A stretch of DNA of 35,797 nt. It comes from Gemella haemolysans. Its GTDB lineage: Bacteria > Bacillota > Bacilli > Staphylococcales > Gemellaceae. The notes below the pieces were generated by a model. The model was not told where the DNA came from. It saw nothing but the letters and a program-made list of their open reading frames with translations, and did not search any database. The position numbers and the translations under genes were made by a program. Where the stretch lies: contig NZ_KQ959967.1 of NCBI RefSeq assembly GCF_001553035.1, positions 1 to 35,797 of the forward strand. The letters are read 5' to 3'. Shown here in pieces: positions 7,202 through 14,989 of this stretch (within the stretch, counting starts at the first letter, position 1; every line of letters begins with the position of its first letter).

Positions 7202-8432
7202 TATTGAGAATATCTTTGCAGATAGACGCAAGAAAGAGCAGGAGCTAAAACTAACCTATAGTAAGTATATTTTTAATTCGCACCTAATTATGTTTCTTAT
7301 TATTGTGTTAGGAGCAGCATTGATTAATTATTCTAAATGGATAGCAGTAGCGAGCCAATTTGAATTATACTCAGTATTTATGGCTGCATCGTTAGCATTT
7401 AGTTACTATTTGATAAGTACAAAGATTAAAACGTATATAAAAGAAGCAGATGCAGTGTTTTTATTACCATTAGAGAAGTATTACAAAAACGTTGGTAGAA
7501 AAACCGTTATTAATGTATCGGTAACCCACATTATAGCGTTTGTCATCTTTTATTTTGCAGTTAAGCCTATTACTAATATTATCGGTAGTATTGATAAATT
7601 ATCTATATGTTTACTGCTTATGGTTATTATAATAAATAACTTATTAAAATATGTTCAAGTTATTCATTATAAAGAAATTATTTGGATTAAAATCTTACAA
7701 TTTATAGTGACTTTTATACAGATAATAGCAGTATTTATAACTAATACTTATATTCATATAGCTGATATAGCTGGTATAATTGGTTTGGCATTCTGCGCAT
7801 ATTATGTTATTAAGAATTCTACGGGCTCAAAGAGTTCAGAAGATCAAGAAAAGCTAGTTGTTAAATGGAATGAAGCGGCTGAGTATGATAAACATCGTAT
7901 GGAAAGTTACTTGAAATTCGTGAATATGTTTGTGGATGTACCATTAAGCGGGGTAAAAGTAGCTAGAAGAAAATATTTTGATGCATTATTACCTAAATTA
8001 ACTAAAGACAATTTCACTAAAGAAAATAGCTTTAAATATTATTATTATAGAGTCTTTTTAAGACAGGAAAATACAGTATTTTTAGCTTTAAGGCTTATGC
8101 TATTATCAGGATTAATAATTTTTAGTTTTAAAAATCCTTATGTCAGTGCAGTAGCTATACTATCTTATAGTTATCTAACAATTATTCAACTTGTTCCTCT
8201 ATATAAACAGATGAGTAATAACATTTGGCATAGTATATTACCAGTTGATGAAAGTATTAAAATCGATAGCTTTAAAAAATTATTAACTGTTGTAATGTTA
8301 ATAACTACAATATTCCTTGCATTATTTGCAGTATTATTTAGTAATTTTGAAGGAATGACTATAGTTATAATTATTGCATCGGTAGTTTTAGCTAATATAA
8401 TAGCTAAGATTTTTATTGGGAAAGTAAAATAG
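7194..8432 (+). CDS. ecsB: ABC transporter permease EcsB
   Basis: A 412-residue membrane protein with an N-terminal cytoplasmic stretch (FADRRKKEQELKLTYSKYIF), paired hydrophobic segments around residues 30-70, several more between 95 and 200, a long soluble loop (about 205-285), and a second membrane block to the C-terminus. This layout and the gene position directly after EcsA identify the EcsB permease. It should form the membrane channel driven by EcsA. The ATG at 7194 lies inside the ecsA end and is preceded by GGTGAGAG. The HemY-like gene starts 11 bases after its stop, so it belongs to the same transcript. Confidence 0.88.
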   Translation: MSNIENIFADRRKKEQELKLTYSKYIFNSHLIMFLIIVLGAALINYSKWIAVASQFELYSVFMAASLAFSYYLISTKIKTYIKEADAVFLLPLEKYYKNVGRKTVINVSVTHIIAFVIFYFAVKPITNIIGSIDKLSICLLLMVIIINNLLKYVQVIHYKEIIWIKILQFIVTFIQIIAVFITNTYIHIADIAGIIGLAFCAYYVIKNSTGSKSSEDQEKLVVKWNEAAEYDKHRMESYLKFVNMFVDVPLSGVKVARRKYFDALLPKLTKDNFTKENSFKYYYYRVFLRQENTVFLALRLMLLSGLIIFSFKNPYVSAVAILSYSYLTIIQLVPLYKQMSNNIWHSILPVDESIKIDSFKKLLTVVMLITTIFLALFAVLFSNFEGMTIVIIIASVVLANIIAKIFIGKVK

Positions 8433-8443
8433 AAGGTAATATC

Positions 8444-9844
8444 ATGAAAAACATAGCAATAATAGGAGGGGACTTATCAGGAGTAAGCTGTGCTTATTTT
8501 CTTGATAAGTTTTCAGGAGTAAATTCAAAAAAGTTTAATATTGATTTAATTGAGAGAGAGTTTGAATTTGCAAATGATAGGTTTGGTAAGTTTCAATTCG
8601 GTCAAGAAATTTATGATAATGGTTGGCATAATTCAATTAGTGAACAAGGCGTACTCTTTTATCTAATGATAGAACTTGGTCTGCATAGATATCTAATAAA
8701 GAGTGGGAGTACGAAGAAGGTATTTTTTACAAAAGAAGGTATTAAATATCTACCAGAAAAAATGCTTTACGGTGTACCTTTAGATAAAAGAGAGTTGTTA
8801 TTGTCAGATTTATTCACTTTTAAAGAAAAACTATCTATTATGTACAATATGTATAATGCTTTGGAAGATGAAGATATAAAGGAATTAACAGTTGAAGAAT
8901 TTTTTAAAGCCATAATTAATGAGAAAATTTATGATAAGCTAATTGAGCCTTTACTGACAAGCCATTATGCGAGTGATATTTCAAAGCAAAGTATGGTAAG
9001 TTTAATGCCGGAACTATCATTTTTAACGATTCAAAAAGAAGATATTAATAAAATATTAGAAGATATGTATGATAGGAACGTTATAGATAATATTACTGTA
9101 GGTTCAGAATACAGATTAAAATTTACTTTGAAATCATTTATAGAGACTCTAGAATCGAATTTTTCAGATAAAGTATTTCTAGAGTTAAACCGTAAGGTTG
9201 AAAAAATAGAAAAAAAAGGTGATAAGTATCTAGTTCATTCAAACGGTAGTATATATTATTATGACTATATAATACTTACACTAAATCAAAAGAACTTCTT
9301 ACCATTATTTAATGGAGATGAAAAAATAAATGAATTTTATTCAAGTATGAAGTATGTATCTAATATTGTTGTAACTCTGGTGTACAAAAGAGATGAGTTG
9401 CATATTAATCGTGAAATAGGAGAAATAATTTTTCCAAAAGATGACAGTGAATATGTAACAAAATTAGAATATGTAAGTAATAAATGGATTGATATTAAAA
9501 TGAGTGGAATACAAATCGTACGAGCCTATATTGATAGGGAAGAAGCGGTTAGCGAACTAAAGGGTAAAAGTGATTCTGAAATAATTGAAATAATCGAAAA
9601 AGAATTAACTAAAGTCCATGGAGCGATAGGTAAAGTAAGTAGATCCTACGTAAGTAAGGTGAAAGATAATTATAGATTTCGCTGTAAAAACTATAATAAA
9701 AATATAAACAAGTTTAATGAATATATGAAAAAAGAATACCCAAATGTATTCATTATAGGGAAGTCCAAAAAAGGTACAACTCTAGAAAATACGGTATTGG
9801 AAGCTAAGGAAGTAGCCAAACAAATTTTAGAAAATATAAGATAA
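8444..9844 (+). CDS. HemY/CgoX-like flavin amine oxidase family protein, degenerate FAD motif
   Basis: The 466 residues follow the protoporphyrinogen/coproporphyrinogen oxidase layout: an N-terminal dinucleotide fold, the segment EPLLTSHYASDISKQSM that mirrors the HemY motif with YAGDIDKLS, and a C-terminal IIGKSKKGTTLENTVLEAKEV matching the last FAD-binding turn. Key residues have changed. The dinucleotide loop reads GGDLSG (8-13), where HemY has GGGITG, so the second invariant glycine is Asp10, and the RLGG motif after the acidic strand end is replaced by RFGKF. FAD binding is therefore doubtful. No hemE, hemH or other heme gene is in the window. It starts 11 bases after ecsB, in the same operon as pepA. 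It could be a repurposed or decaying coproporphyrinogen oxidase. Confidence 0.7.
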   Translation: MKNIAIIGGDLSGVSCAYFLDKFSGVNSKKFNIDLIEREFEFANDRFGKFQFGQEIYDNGWHNSISEQGVLFYLMIELGLHRYLIKSGSTKKVFFTKEGIKYLPEKMLYGVPLDKRELLLSDLFTFKEKLSIMYNMYNALEDEDIKELTVEEFFKAIINEKIYDKLIEPLLTSHYASDISKQSMVSLMPELSFLTIQKEDINKILEDMYDRNVIDNITVGSEYRLKFTLKSFIETLESNFSDKVFLELNRKVEKIEKKGDKYLVHSNGSIYYYDYIILTLNQKNFLPLFNGDEKINEFYSSMKYVSNIVVTLVYKRDELHINREIGEIIFPKDDSEYVTKLEYVSNKWIDIKMSGIQIVRAYIDREEAVSELKGKSDSEIIEIIEKELTKVHGAIGKVSRSYVSKVKDNYRFRCKNYNKNINKFNEYMKKEYPNVFIIGKSKKGTTLENTVLEAKEVAKQILENIR

Positions 9845-9875
9845 GAAGGGACGTACAAAGTACGAGGTGAAAATT

Positions 9876-11300
9876 ATGAAATTTTTTACTAATAAACAAG
9901 CAGGTGTAAAAGTAACACCAATATTTGAAAATGAAGCATACGAAAGTAAGTTATTAGAATATACAAAAGAAAGAGAATTATTCTCTGGAAAACTTAATGA
10001 AGTGTACGCTAATCTACCATTCAATGGAGAAAAAGAAATACTTTTAGGATTAGGAAAAAAAGAGGAACTAGTAGAAGATAAGGTACGAGAAGTATTCTTT
10101 AAACTAGTTAAAGTATTAGAAAGTAACAAAGAATTAGAAGTATTTATTACTTTACCTAAAGTAGAGAGTGTTTCAACTGAAAAACTTGTAAATGCTGCAG
10201 TTGAAGGTGCATTACATGCAACTTATAAATTTGATAAGTATAAATCAGATAGAAAAGAATCTCCAGAAATTACGATTAATTTATCTACAGAAGAAAATCT
10301 AGAGAATTTGGAAGAGGTAGTAAATGAAGCTCGCGATATTATGAGCGGAGTATTCTTCTCACGTGATCTAGTAAATGAAAGAGCAGAGTACTTATATCCA
10401 GAAACTCTTGCTAATATTGCTAGTAAGGAATTATCAGCATTAGGTGTAGAAGTAGAAGTTTACGATGAAAAACAATGCGAAGAATTAGGATTAAAAGGGT
10501 TATTAGCAGTAGGACGTGGATCAGATAGAAAACCAAGATTTATTGTTATGAAATACTTAAATAATCCAGAGGAAAGCGAAGTAGTTGGATTAGTAGGTAA
10601 AGGTGTAACTTATGATTCAGGTGGTTACTCAATTAAACCTACAGCTAATAGTATGGACATAATGCACTGTGATATGGGTGGTGCAGGAACTGTAATTGGA
10701 ACAATGAAACTTGTTGCGACTAGAAAATTAAAAACTAATGTAATTGCAGTTGTCGGTGCATGTGAAAATATGATAGCTGGTGGTTCTTATAAACCAGGTG
10801 ATGTAATTTCAACACTTTCAGGAAAAACTGTAGAAGTATTAAATACAGATGCAGAAGGGCGTATTACTTTAGCAGATTCAGTATACTATGCTACTGAAAA
10901 ACTAAAAGTTAGTAAAGTAATAGACTTAGCTACATTAACAGGGGCGTGCTTAGTAGCATTAGGTGAATTCTACACAGGTGCAGTAACAAATAACCAAGAA
11001 TTCTATAACGAGCTAAGCAAAGCTGCGAAAGAAGCGGGAGAAAGAGTATGGCAAATGCCAGCTGATGACAGCTTTAGAGAATTAAATAAATCTTCTGTTG
11101 CCGATGTGAAAAATACAGGTGGGAGACTTGGTGGAACTATTACTGCTGGATTATTTATCGAAAACTTTGTAGCGAATGATGTTCCATGGGTACACTTAGA
11201 TATAGCTGGAACTGCATACCTATCAAAAGCTGAAAAATACCTTCCAAAAGGTGCTACAGGAGTACATGTTAAAACATTGTACAATCTACTAAATAAATAA
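9876..11300 (+). CDS. pepA: M17 leucyl aminopeptidase
   Basis: This 474-residue zinc/manganese exopeptidase removes N-terminal residues from peptides in the cytoplasm. The catalytic C-terminal domain carries GKGVTYDSGGYSIKP (metal-binding Lys and Asp plus the catalytic Lys of SIKP), HCDMGGAG (metal Asp), and the signature NTDAEGRITLAD, which supplies Asp, Glu and the catalytic Arg. The N-terminal domain (about residues 1-150) is more divergent. I chose the ATG at 9876 because GAGGTG (9864-9869) is 6 bases upstream; the in-frame GTG at 9867 would sit inside that site. It is 31 bases past the HemY-like stop and probably co-transcribed. The hairpin repeat C follows its stop and may end the transcript. 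Confidence 0.93.
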   Translation: MKFFTNKQAGVKVTPIFENEAYESKLLEYTKERELFSGKLNEVYANLPFNGEKEILLGLGKKEELVEDKVREVFFKLVKVLESNKELEVFITLPKVESVSTEKLVNAAVEGALHATYKFDKYKSDRKESPEITINLSTEENLENLEEVVNEARDIMSGVFFSRDLVNERAEYLYPETLANIASKELSALGVEVEVYDEKQCEELGLKGLLAVGRGSDRKPRFIVMKYLNNPEESEVVGLVGKGVTYDSGGYSIKPTANSMDIMHCDMGGAGTVIGTMKLVATRKLKTNVIAVVGACENMIAGGSYKPGDVISTLSGKTVEVLNTDAEGRITLADSVYYATEKLKVSKVIDLATLTGACLVALGEFYTGAVTNNQEFYNELSKAAKEAGERVWQMPADDSFRELNKSSVADVKNTGGRLGGTITAGLFIENFVANDVPWVHLDIAGTAYLSKAEKYLPKGATGVHVKTLYNLLNK

Positions 11301-11325
11301 TATTTAGAATTAAGAGCAGAACTCA

Positions 11326-11503
11326 ATGGGAGTGACTCAAAAATCGTGATTTCGTAGAAATCGATTTTGTCGAGTCACCCCCGCACAGTTTATTAGATAT
11401 CTAAAAAGCTTTTCTAAAGCGCATTTAGATATCAATAAACCACTGCGTCTATGAGTTTTCATCTGAACTTTGTTACATTTTAGGACTTTTGGGTCAGCCC
11501 ATT
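11326..11503 (+). repeat. dispersed hairpin repeat, copy C (full length, best preserved)
   Basis: Two hairpins and a tail. Hairpin 1 pairs GGGAGTGACTC (11328-11338) with GAGTCACCCCC (11372-11382), with AAATCGTGATTTCG-like near-palindromes in the loop. Hairpin 2 pairs GTTTATTAGATATCTAAA (from about 11388) with TTTAGATATCAATAAAC (ending near 11445). The tail runs through CTATGAGTTTTCATCTGAAC to GGGTCAGCCCA. It follows the pepA stop. The element contains no open reading frame and no transposase. Copy D matches it end to end in reverse orientation. Confidence 0.85.
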
Positions 11504-11556
11504 TTTATAATACATAAGAATGAAAATAAAAAAATTAAAAAATAATATTTTTTTAC

Positions 11557-11585
11557 TTGACAAGAAAATACTTAAGGTGTAAAAT
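11557..11585 (+). promoter_or_regulatory. promoter of the T-box leader and ABC importer operon
   Basis: A perfect TTGACA (11557-11562), 17-base spacer, and TAAAAT (11580-11585). Transcription would start near 11592, so the leader before the binding-protein gene is about 425 bases. Confidence 0.85.
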
Positions 11586-11591
11586 AATTAA

Positions 11592-11829
11592 CAATAAAAC
11601 TAAAACCTTAGAAAAGAATAGTAATTTGGTAAAAAATTTTTAGCGAGCTAACGTTGGTGTGAGGTTAGTAATTTTTCTAGATGAACGCACTTTTTAGGCA
11701 ATTATTAAATAATTGGTAACTCTGCCTTAAAGAGATTGAGTGGGTATGCTAAATACCAAGAAAAGTGGCAACGCGGAATTGATTTCGTCTTTTTATAGTT
11801 TCTTAGGAAATTATAAAAAGACTTTTTTA
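11592..11829 (+). promoter_or_regulatory. T-box leader (stem I, first antiterminator and terminator), tRNA-Arg predicted
   Basis: Stem I shows the typical AGCGAGCTAACGTTGGTGTG then AGGTTAG pattern (from about 11642). GAAC in front of CGC (11686-11688) marks the likely specifier codon, Arg. The conserved T-box follows as AGTGGCAACGCGG (11764-11776), with TGGC (11766-11769) available to pair with an acceptor end GCCA, meaning discriminator G. The first terminator pairs GTCTTTTTATA (11787-11797) with TATAAAAAGAC (11812-11822), followed by six T. Uncharged tRNA would stabilise the antiterminator and turn on the ABC importer. If the specifier were read one base later as GCA (Ala), TGGT rather than TGGC would be expected, so Arg fits better. 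Confidence 0.88.
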
Positions 11830-11955
11830 TTTATATCGGGTCGCTACATACAGACCATGGACAGTATGTTTCTTAGATTTAGTATATCAAAAAGAGTGGC
11901 ACCGCGAAAATTCGTCTCTTTGTAGCTAGGATAATTAGCTACAAAGAGTTTTTTT
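11830..11955 (+). promoter_or_regulatory. second T-box antiterminator/terminator module without its own stem I
   Basis: A second T-box sequence, AGTGGCACCGCG (11895-11906), has TGGC at 11897-11900, the same acceptor-pairing bases as the first. It is followed by a strong terminator: CTCTTTGTAGCTA (11916-11928) pairs with TAGCTACAAAGAG (11936-11948), then seven T. The 65 bases before it contain GGTC/GACC pairing but no recognisable stem I with specifier loop. Either the two modules share one stem I or the second stem I has been lost. Confidence 0.8.
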
Positions 11956-12016
11956 ATTTATAATTTGTTCTTTTCTATAGTTATATAATATAATAAAGAA
12001 AAAAGGAGACAAGACG

Positions 12017-12838
12017 ATGAAAAAATTATTATTATTCATTACATCAATTATTACAGTAGTTACATTAACAGCATGCTCAAGTAGCAACACAAAAAACAAA
12101 TTACAAGAAGTTAAAGAGAAAAATAAAATAGTATTAGGAGTTTCTCCAGACTATCCTCCGTATGAGTTTTTAACAACAGAAAATGGTAATAAGAAAGTTG
12201 TTGGTGCAGATATTTACTTAGCGGAGCAAGTTGCTAAAAAATTAGGTGTTCAAGTTGAAATTCAACAAATGGCATTCGATTCATTAATCGCAGCATTAAA
12301 TGCTAATAAAGTTGACATGGTAATCTCTGGAGTTAACCCAACAGAGGAAAGAAAAAAAGCAGTTGATTTCTCAGATGTTTATTACACAAGTAAAGGTATT
12401 TTCGTAGTAAATAAAGATAGTGAAGAAATCAAATCTGTAGCTGATCTAAAAAATAAAAAAATCGGTGTTCAAAAAGGTTCAACATATGAAACTTATGCAA
12501 AAGAACAACTAAAAATGGATGACAAAAATATCCAAGCTTTAACTGACGTACCAAGTTTATTACAAGATCTTAAAAACAAAAAAATTGATGCAGTATTAAT
12601 TCCAGATGACGTTGCAAAAATTGCAATGAACAAATACACTGATATTAAAATTAGTACATTTACTGCAGATAACGATCCAGAAGCAACTGGTATGGCAATT
12701 GCCTTCAAAAAAGGAAAAAATGATAGTAACAAAGAATTATTAGAACAAGTTAACGCAGTAATTAAAGAAATTCAAGATCAAAAAGCATTTGAAAAAGAGC
12801 TTGATAAATATGCTAAAGTTGCTGCACAAAGCGAATAA
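12017..12838 (+). CDS. amino-acid ABC transporter substrate-binding lipoprotein (arginine predicted)
   Basis: The 273-residue precursor starts with a lipoprotein signal, MKKLLLFITSI followed by the lipobox LTAC with Cys20 as the lipidated residue. The mature part is a family-3 solute-binding protein: VLGVSPDYPPYEF, VGADIYLAEQVAKKLG, and MVISGVNPTEERKKAVDFSD, the usual amino-acid-binding motifs. It should capture a polar amino acid outside the membrane and deliver it to the permease encoded next. The T-box leader, with an apparent Arg specifier, suggests arginine, as for YqiX/ArtP-type proteins; that substrate is inference. The ribosome binding site AAAGGAGAC lies just before the ATG. Closest paralogous families bind glutamine or cystine, so those remain alternatives. 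Confidence 0.9.
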   Translation: MKKLLLFITSIITVVTLTACSSSNTKNKLQEVKEKNKIVLGVSPDYPPYEFLTTENGNKKVVGADIYLAEQVAKKLGVQVEIQQMAFDSLIAALNANKVDMVISGVNPTEERKKAVDFSDVYYTSKGIFVVNKDSEEIKSVADLKNKKIGVQKGSTYETYAKEQLKMDDKNIQALTDVPSLLQDLKNKKIDAVLIPDDVAKIAMNKYTDIKISTFTADNDPEATGMAIAFKKGKNDSNKELLEQVNAVIKEIQDQKAFEKELDKYAKVAAQSE

Positions 12839-12857
12839 AAGAGAGGTATAAAATAGA

Positions 12858-13499
12858 ATGTTTGATTTTCTTCCAAATTATTACACAGCGTATTTAGAAG
12901 CTACGGTAACAACTTTAAAAGTTTCACTTATAGCTTTACTAGTAGGATTAATACTTGGAATTGTAATATGTTTAGCAAAAATTAGTACTTTTAAAGTGCT
13001 TAATGTAATTGCAGCAGTATATGTAGAAATAATTAGAAATACACCAATACTAGTGCAAATTATGATTATCTATTTCGCACTACCAGAAATCGGTATTTCA
13101 TTCACACCATTTATGTCAGCGATAATTGCTCTTTCAATTAACTCTGGTGCATATGTTAGTGAAATATTCCGTTCAGGAATTTTAGCAATTGATAAAGGAC
13201 AAATGGAAGCAGGACGTTCTTTAGGATTGAGTTATTTCCAAACTATGAAATTAATCATTTTACCACAAGCGCTAAAAAATAGCTTACCAGCTTTAGGTAA
13301 TGAGTTTATTTCACTAGTAAAGGAATCTTCAATAGTTTACTTTGTAGGGGTAGCGGATATCATGTTTACAGCAAACACTGTAAAAAATGCTACATACCAG
13401 ACGTTTGGTCCATACTTAGTAGCTGCTGCAATATATTTTATAATTACATCAATATTATCACTATTGGTAAAACGTTTAGAGAAAAAATTAACGAAGTAG
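12858..13499 (+). CDS. amino-acid ABC transporter permease (HisMQ type)
   Basis: A 213-residue permease with about five membrane segments. The EAA loop, MEAGRSLGLSYFQTMKLIIL followed by PQALKNSLPALGNEF, is the site that contacts the ATPase. The N-terminal Y-x-x-A-x-x-x-T-L-K-V-S segment is typical of the polar amino-acid permease family. A single permease gene implies a homodimeric channel. It starts 19 bases after the binding-protein stop with GAGAGG upstream, and the next gene starts directly at its stop codon, so the three genes form one transcript under the T-box. Confidence 0.92.
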   Translation: MFDFLPNYYTAYLEATVTTLKVSLIALLVGLILGIVICLAKISTFKVLNVIAAVYVEIIRNTPILVQIMIIYFALPEIGISFTPFMSAIIALSINSGAYVSEIFRSGILAIDKGQMEAGRSLGLSYFQTMKLIILPQALKNSLPALGNEFISLVKESSIVYFVGVADIMFTANTVKNATYQTFGPYLVAAAIYFIITSILSLLVKRLEKKLTK

Positions 13500-14228
13500 G
13501 TGAAGAAATTGTTATTAGAAATAAAAGATTTACATAAGAAATTCGGAAAATTAGAAGTATTAAAAGGTGTAAACATCAGTGTTGAAAAAGGGGAGAAAAT
13601 CGTAATTCTAGGTTCAAGTGGTAGTGGTAAGAGTACAGCGTTACGTTGTGTGAACTTATTAGAAACACCTACAAGTGGACAGATTTTATACAACGGTGAA
13701 GATATTACTAAACAAAATATCAATAAATATAGAAAAAAAGTAGGAATGGTATTCCAAAACTTTAACTTATTCCCAAATATGAGTGTATTAGAAAATATTA
13801 CACTTGCTCCAAAAACATTCGGTGACGACACTGCTGAAAACATTGAGAAAAAGGCAATTGAGTTGCTAAAACGTGTAGGATTAGAAGATAAAAAAGATGT
13901 TTATCCAAATAGCCTTTCGGGGGGACAAAAACAACGTGTAGCAATCGCGCGTGCTTTAGCTAATTCACCAGAAGTATTATTATTTGATGAGCCTACTAGT
14001 GCTCTAGATCCAGAGATGGTAAAAGAAGTACTAGATGTTATCAAAGAATTATCAGAAGAAGGATTAACTATGCTAATAGTTACTCACGAAATGAATTTCG
14101 CAAAAGAAGTTGCTGATAAAGTAATATTTATGGATGGGGGAGTAGTATTAGAAGAAGGAACTCCATCGGAAATATTCGATAATCCAAAAGAAGAAAGAAC
14201 AAAAGAATTCTTCTCAAAAATATTATAA
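13500..14228 (+). CDS. amino-acid ABC transporter ATP-binding protein
   Basis: This ATPase of up to 242 residues has Walker [11 protein letters not shown]-loop [10 protein letters not shown], signature [15 protein letters not shown], Walker [13 protein letters not shown] and the switch His in VTHEM, all in GlnQ-type arrangement. It powers the importer formed with the two preceding products. The start is uncertain. GTG at 13500 immediately follows the permease stop, but AGGTG (13498-13502) would serve better as a ribosome binding site for the in-frame TTG at 13509, giving a protein beginning MLLEIKDL. The terminator at 14236-14275 closes the operon. Confidence 0.93.
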   Translation: MKKLLLEIKDLHKKFGKLEVLKGVNISVEKGEKIVILGSSGSGKSTALRCVNLLETPTSGQILYNGEDITKQNINKYRKKVGMVFQNFNLFPNMSVLENITLAPKTFGDDTAENIEKKAIELLKRVGLEDKKDVYPNSLSGGQKQRVAIARALANSPEVLLFDEPTSALDPEMVKEVLDVIKELSEEGLTMLIVTHEMNFAKEVADKVIFMDGGVVLEEGTPSEIFDNPKEERTKEFFSKIL

Positions 14229-14235
14229 TATAGTA

Positions 14236-14275
14236 AATATCACTAAGGAATTTAAAGGATTCTTTAGTGATATTA
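14236..14275 (+). terminator. Rho-independent terminator of the ABC importer operon
   Basis: AATATCACTAA and GAAT pair with ATTC and TTTAGTGATATT, followed by a short T-rich tail (ATTTTAT). Confidence 0.75.
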
Positions 14276-14318
14276 TTTTATATTGAACTAAATATATATG
14301 CACTATAGATGTAAACGT

Positions 14319-14347
14319 TTTACAGCATGTTAACTCTTTGATATAAT
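14319..14347 (+). promoter_or_regulatory. promoter of the small membrane protein gene
   Basis: TTTACA (14319-14324), 17-base spacer, perfect TATAAT (14342-14347). A loosely cre-like palindrome, GTAAACGTTTTAC, overlaps the -35 hexamer but misses the consensus by one key base. Confidence 0.75.
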
Positions 14348-14409
14348 AGGAGCTAGTATATAGGCGTTATAAATGAAGGATACGAATTATATTATGTGGA
14401 GGTAGTATT

Positions 14410-14682
14410 ATGGATATACTAGAAAATTTAGCAAGATTGAGTTTATTTCCTATTGTTATTATATTTTTGAATATTAAAGTATCAGGAGAAAAACATTTTA
14501 AGATAGCTTCTGTTTCACTATTATTCGTAATTTTTCTAAGAGTTTTCTTTTTAGATTATCATGATTTTCCAATTACAAAGATGGTTTATCTATTTTTAGC
14601 ACTATATGCTTTGCAGATGCTTTTTGAATGGGATAAATTGCTAAAATTAATGGGAGTTATTCCAGAGGATAAAGAAAAATAA
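14410..14682 (+). CDS. small membrane protein, 90 residues, unknown function
   Basis: I do not recognise this family. The product has three hydrophobic stretches, at about residues 10-22, 32-48 and 58-75, separated by short basic or polar turns (KVSGEKHFK, DYHDFPITK), and a charged C-terminal tail ending EDKEK. It is therefore likely an integral membrane protein with three helices. A strong ribosome binding site (GGAGGT) lies 7 bases before the ATG, the promoter above is nearly consensus, and a terminator follows, so the gene looks real and independently expressed. It shares no operon with its neighbours, so context gives no function. Confidence 0.8.
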   Translation: MDILENLARLSLFPIVIIFLNIKVSGEKHFKIASVSLLFVIFLRVFFLDYHDFPITKMVYLFLALYALQMLFEWDKLLKLMGVIPEDKEK

Positions 14683-14686
14683 AAAA

Positions 14687-14745
14687 AGTTCTTTAAATAG
14701 TTATACTTAGTTGTGAGAGTATAATGTTTAAAGAATTTTTATTTT
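14687..14745 (+). terminator. Rho-independent terminator after the small membrane protein gene
   Basis: TTCTTTAAA and TTATACT on the left arm pair with AGTATAA and TTTAAAGAA on the right, with a mismatched bulge, followed by TTTTTATTTTTT. Confidence 0.75.
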
Positions 14746-14779
14746 TTAAATTCGAATTATTAAGAAAATATAAAAGTTT

Positions 14780-14792
14780 AAAGTTCGGATTT
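14780..14792 (+). promoter_or_regulatory. candidate PurBox
   Basis: AAAGTTCGGATTT matches the reverse complement of the PurR box consensus AWWWCCGAACWWT at all 13 positions. It lies 121 bases upstream of the -35 hexamer of the purine permease promoter. The usual second box 16-17 bases away is not seen, and the distance is long, so the match is suggestive rather than firm. Confidence 0.35.
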
Positions 14793-14912
14793 AATTGATT
14801 ATCTTTATGTAAACAAATTAAAACAGAAATATTTAAAAGGATAATTCCGTTAGTTGGAAGGGTATGAGTATAGAAAAAACAATAAAATATGAACTTTCTG
14901 ATAAAAAAACTC

Positions 14913-14941
14913 TTGACTTTTATTTTTAAAAGATTTATTAT
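14913..14941 (+). promoter_or_regulatory. promoter of the NCS2 permease gene
   Basis: TTGACT (14913-14918), 17-base spacer, TATTAT (14936-14941), placing the transcript start about 42 bases before the ATG. There is no room for a purine riboswitch downstream of this promoter. Confidence 0.75.
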
Positions 14942-14989
14942 TATTTATGTGCTTCGGCATTAATAAAAACTAAGGAGAATTTTCTATTT

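Noticed and set aside
11740-11925. 61-residue plus-strand ORF
   Set aside because: It lies wholly within the T-box leader, spanning the first antiterminator and terminator, and has no ribosome binding site. The RNA structure explains the sequence.
13337-13843. 168-residue minus-strand ORF
   Set aside because: Antisense to the permease and ATPase genes of the ABC importer, whose family motifs are complete.
14309-14325. cre-like site ATGTAAACGTTTTACA
   Set aside because: It lacks the required C near the right end of the CcpA consensus and the palindrome is off by one base.
14800-14989. possible purine riboswitch before the NCS2 permease
   Set aside because: The conserved TATA stem ends and GTTTCTACC loop are absent, and the predicted transcript leader is only about 42 bases.
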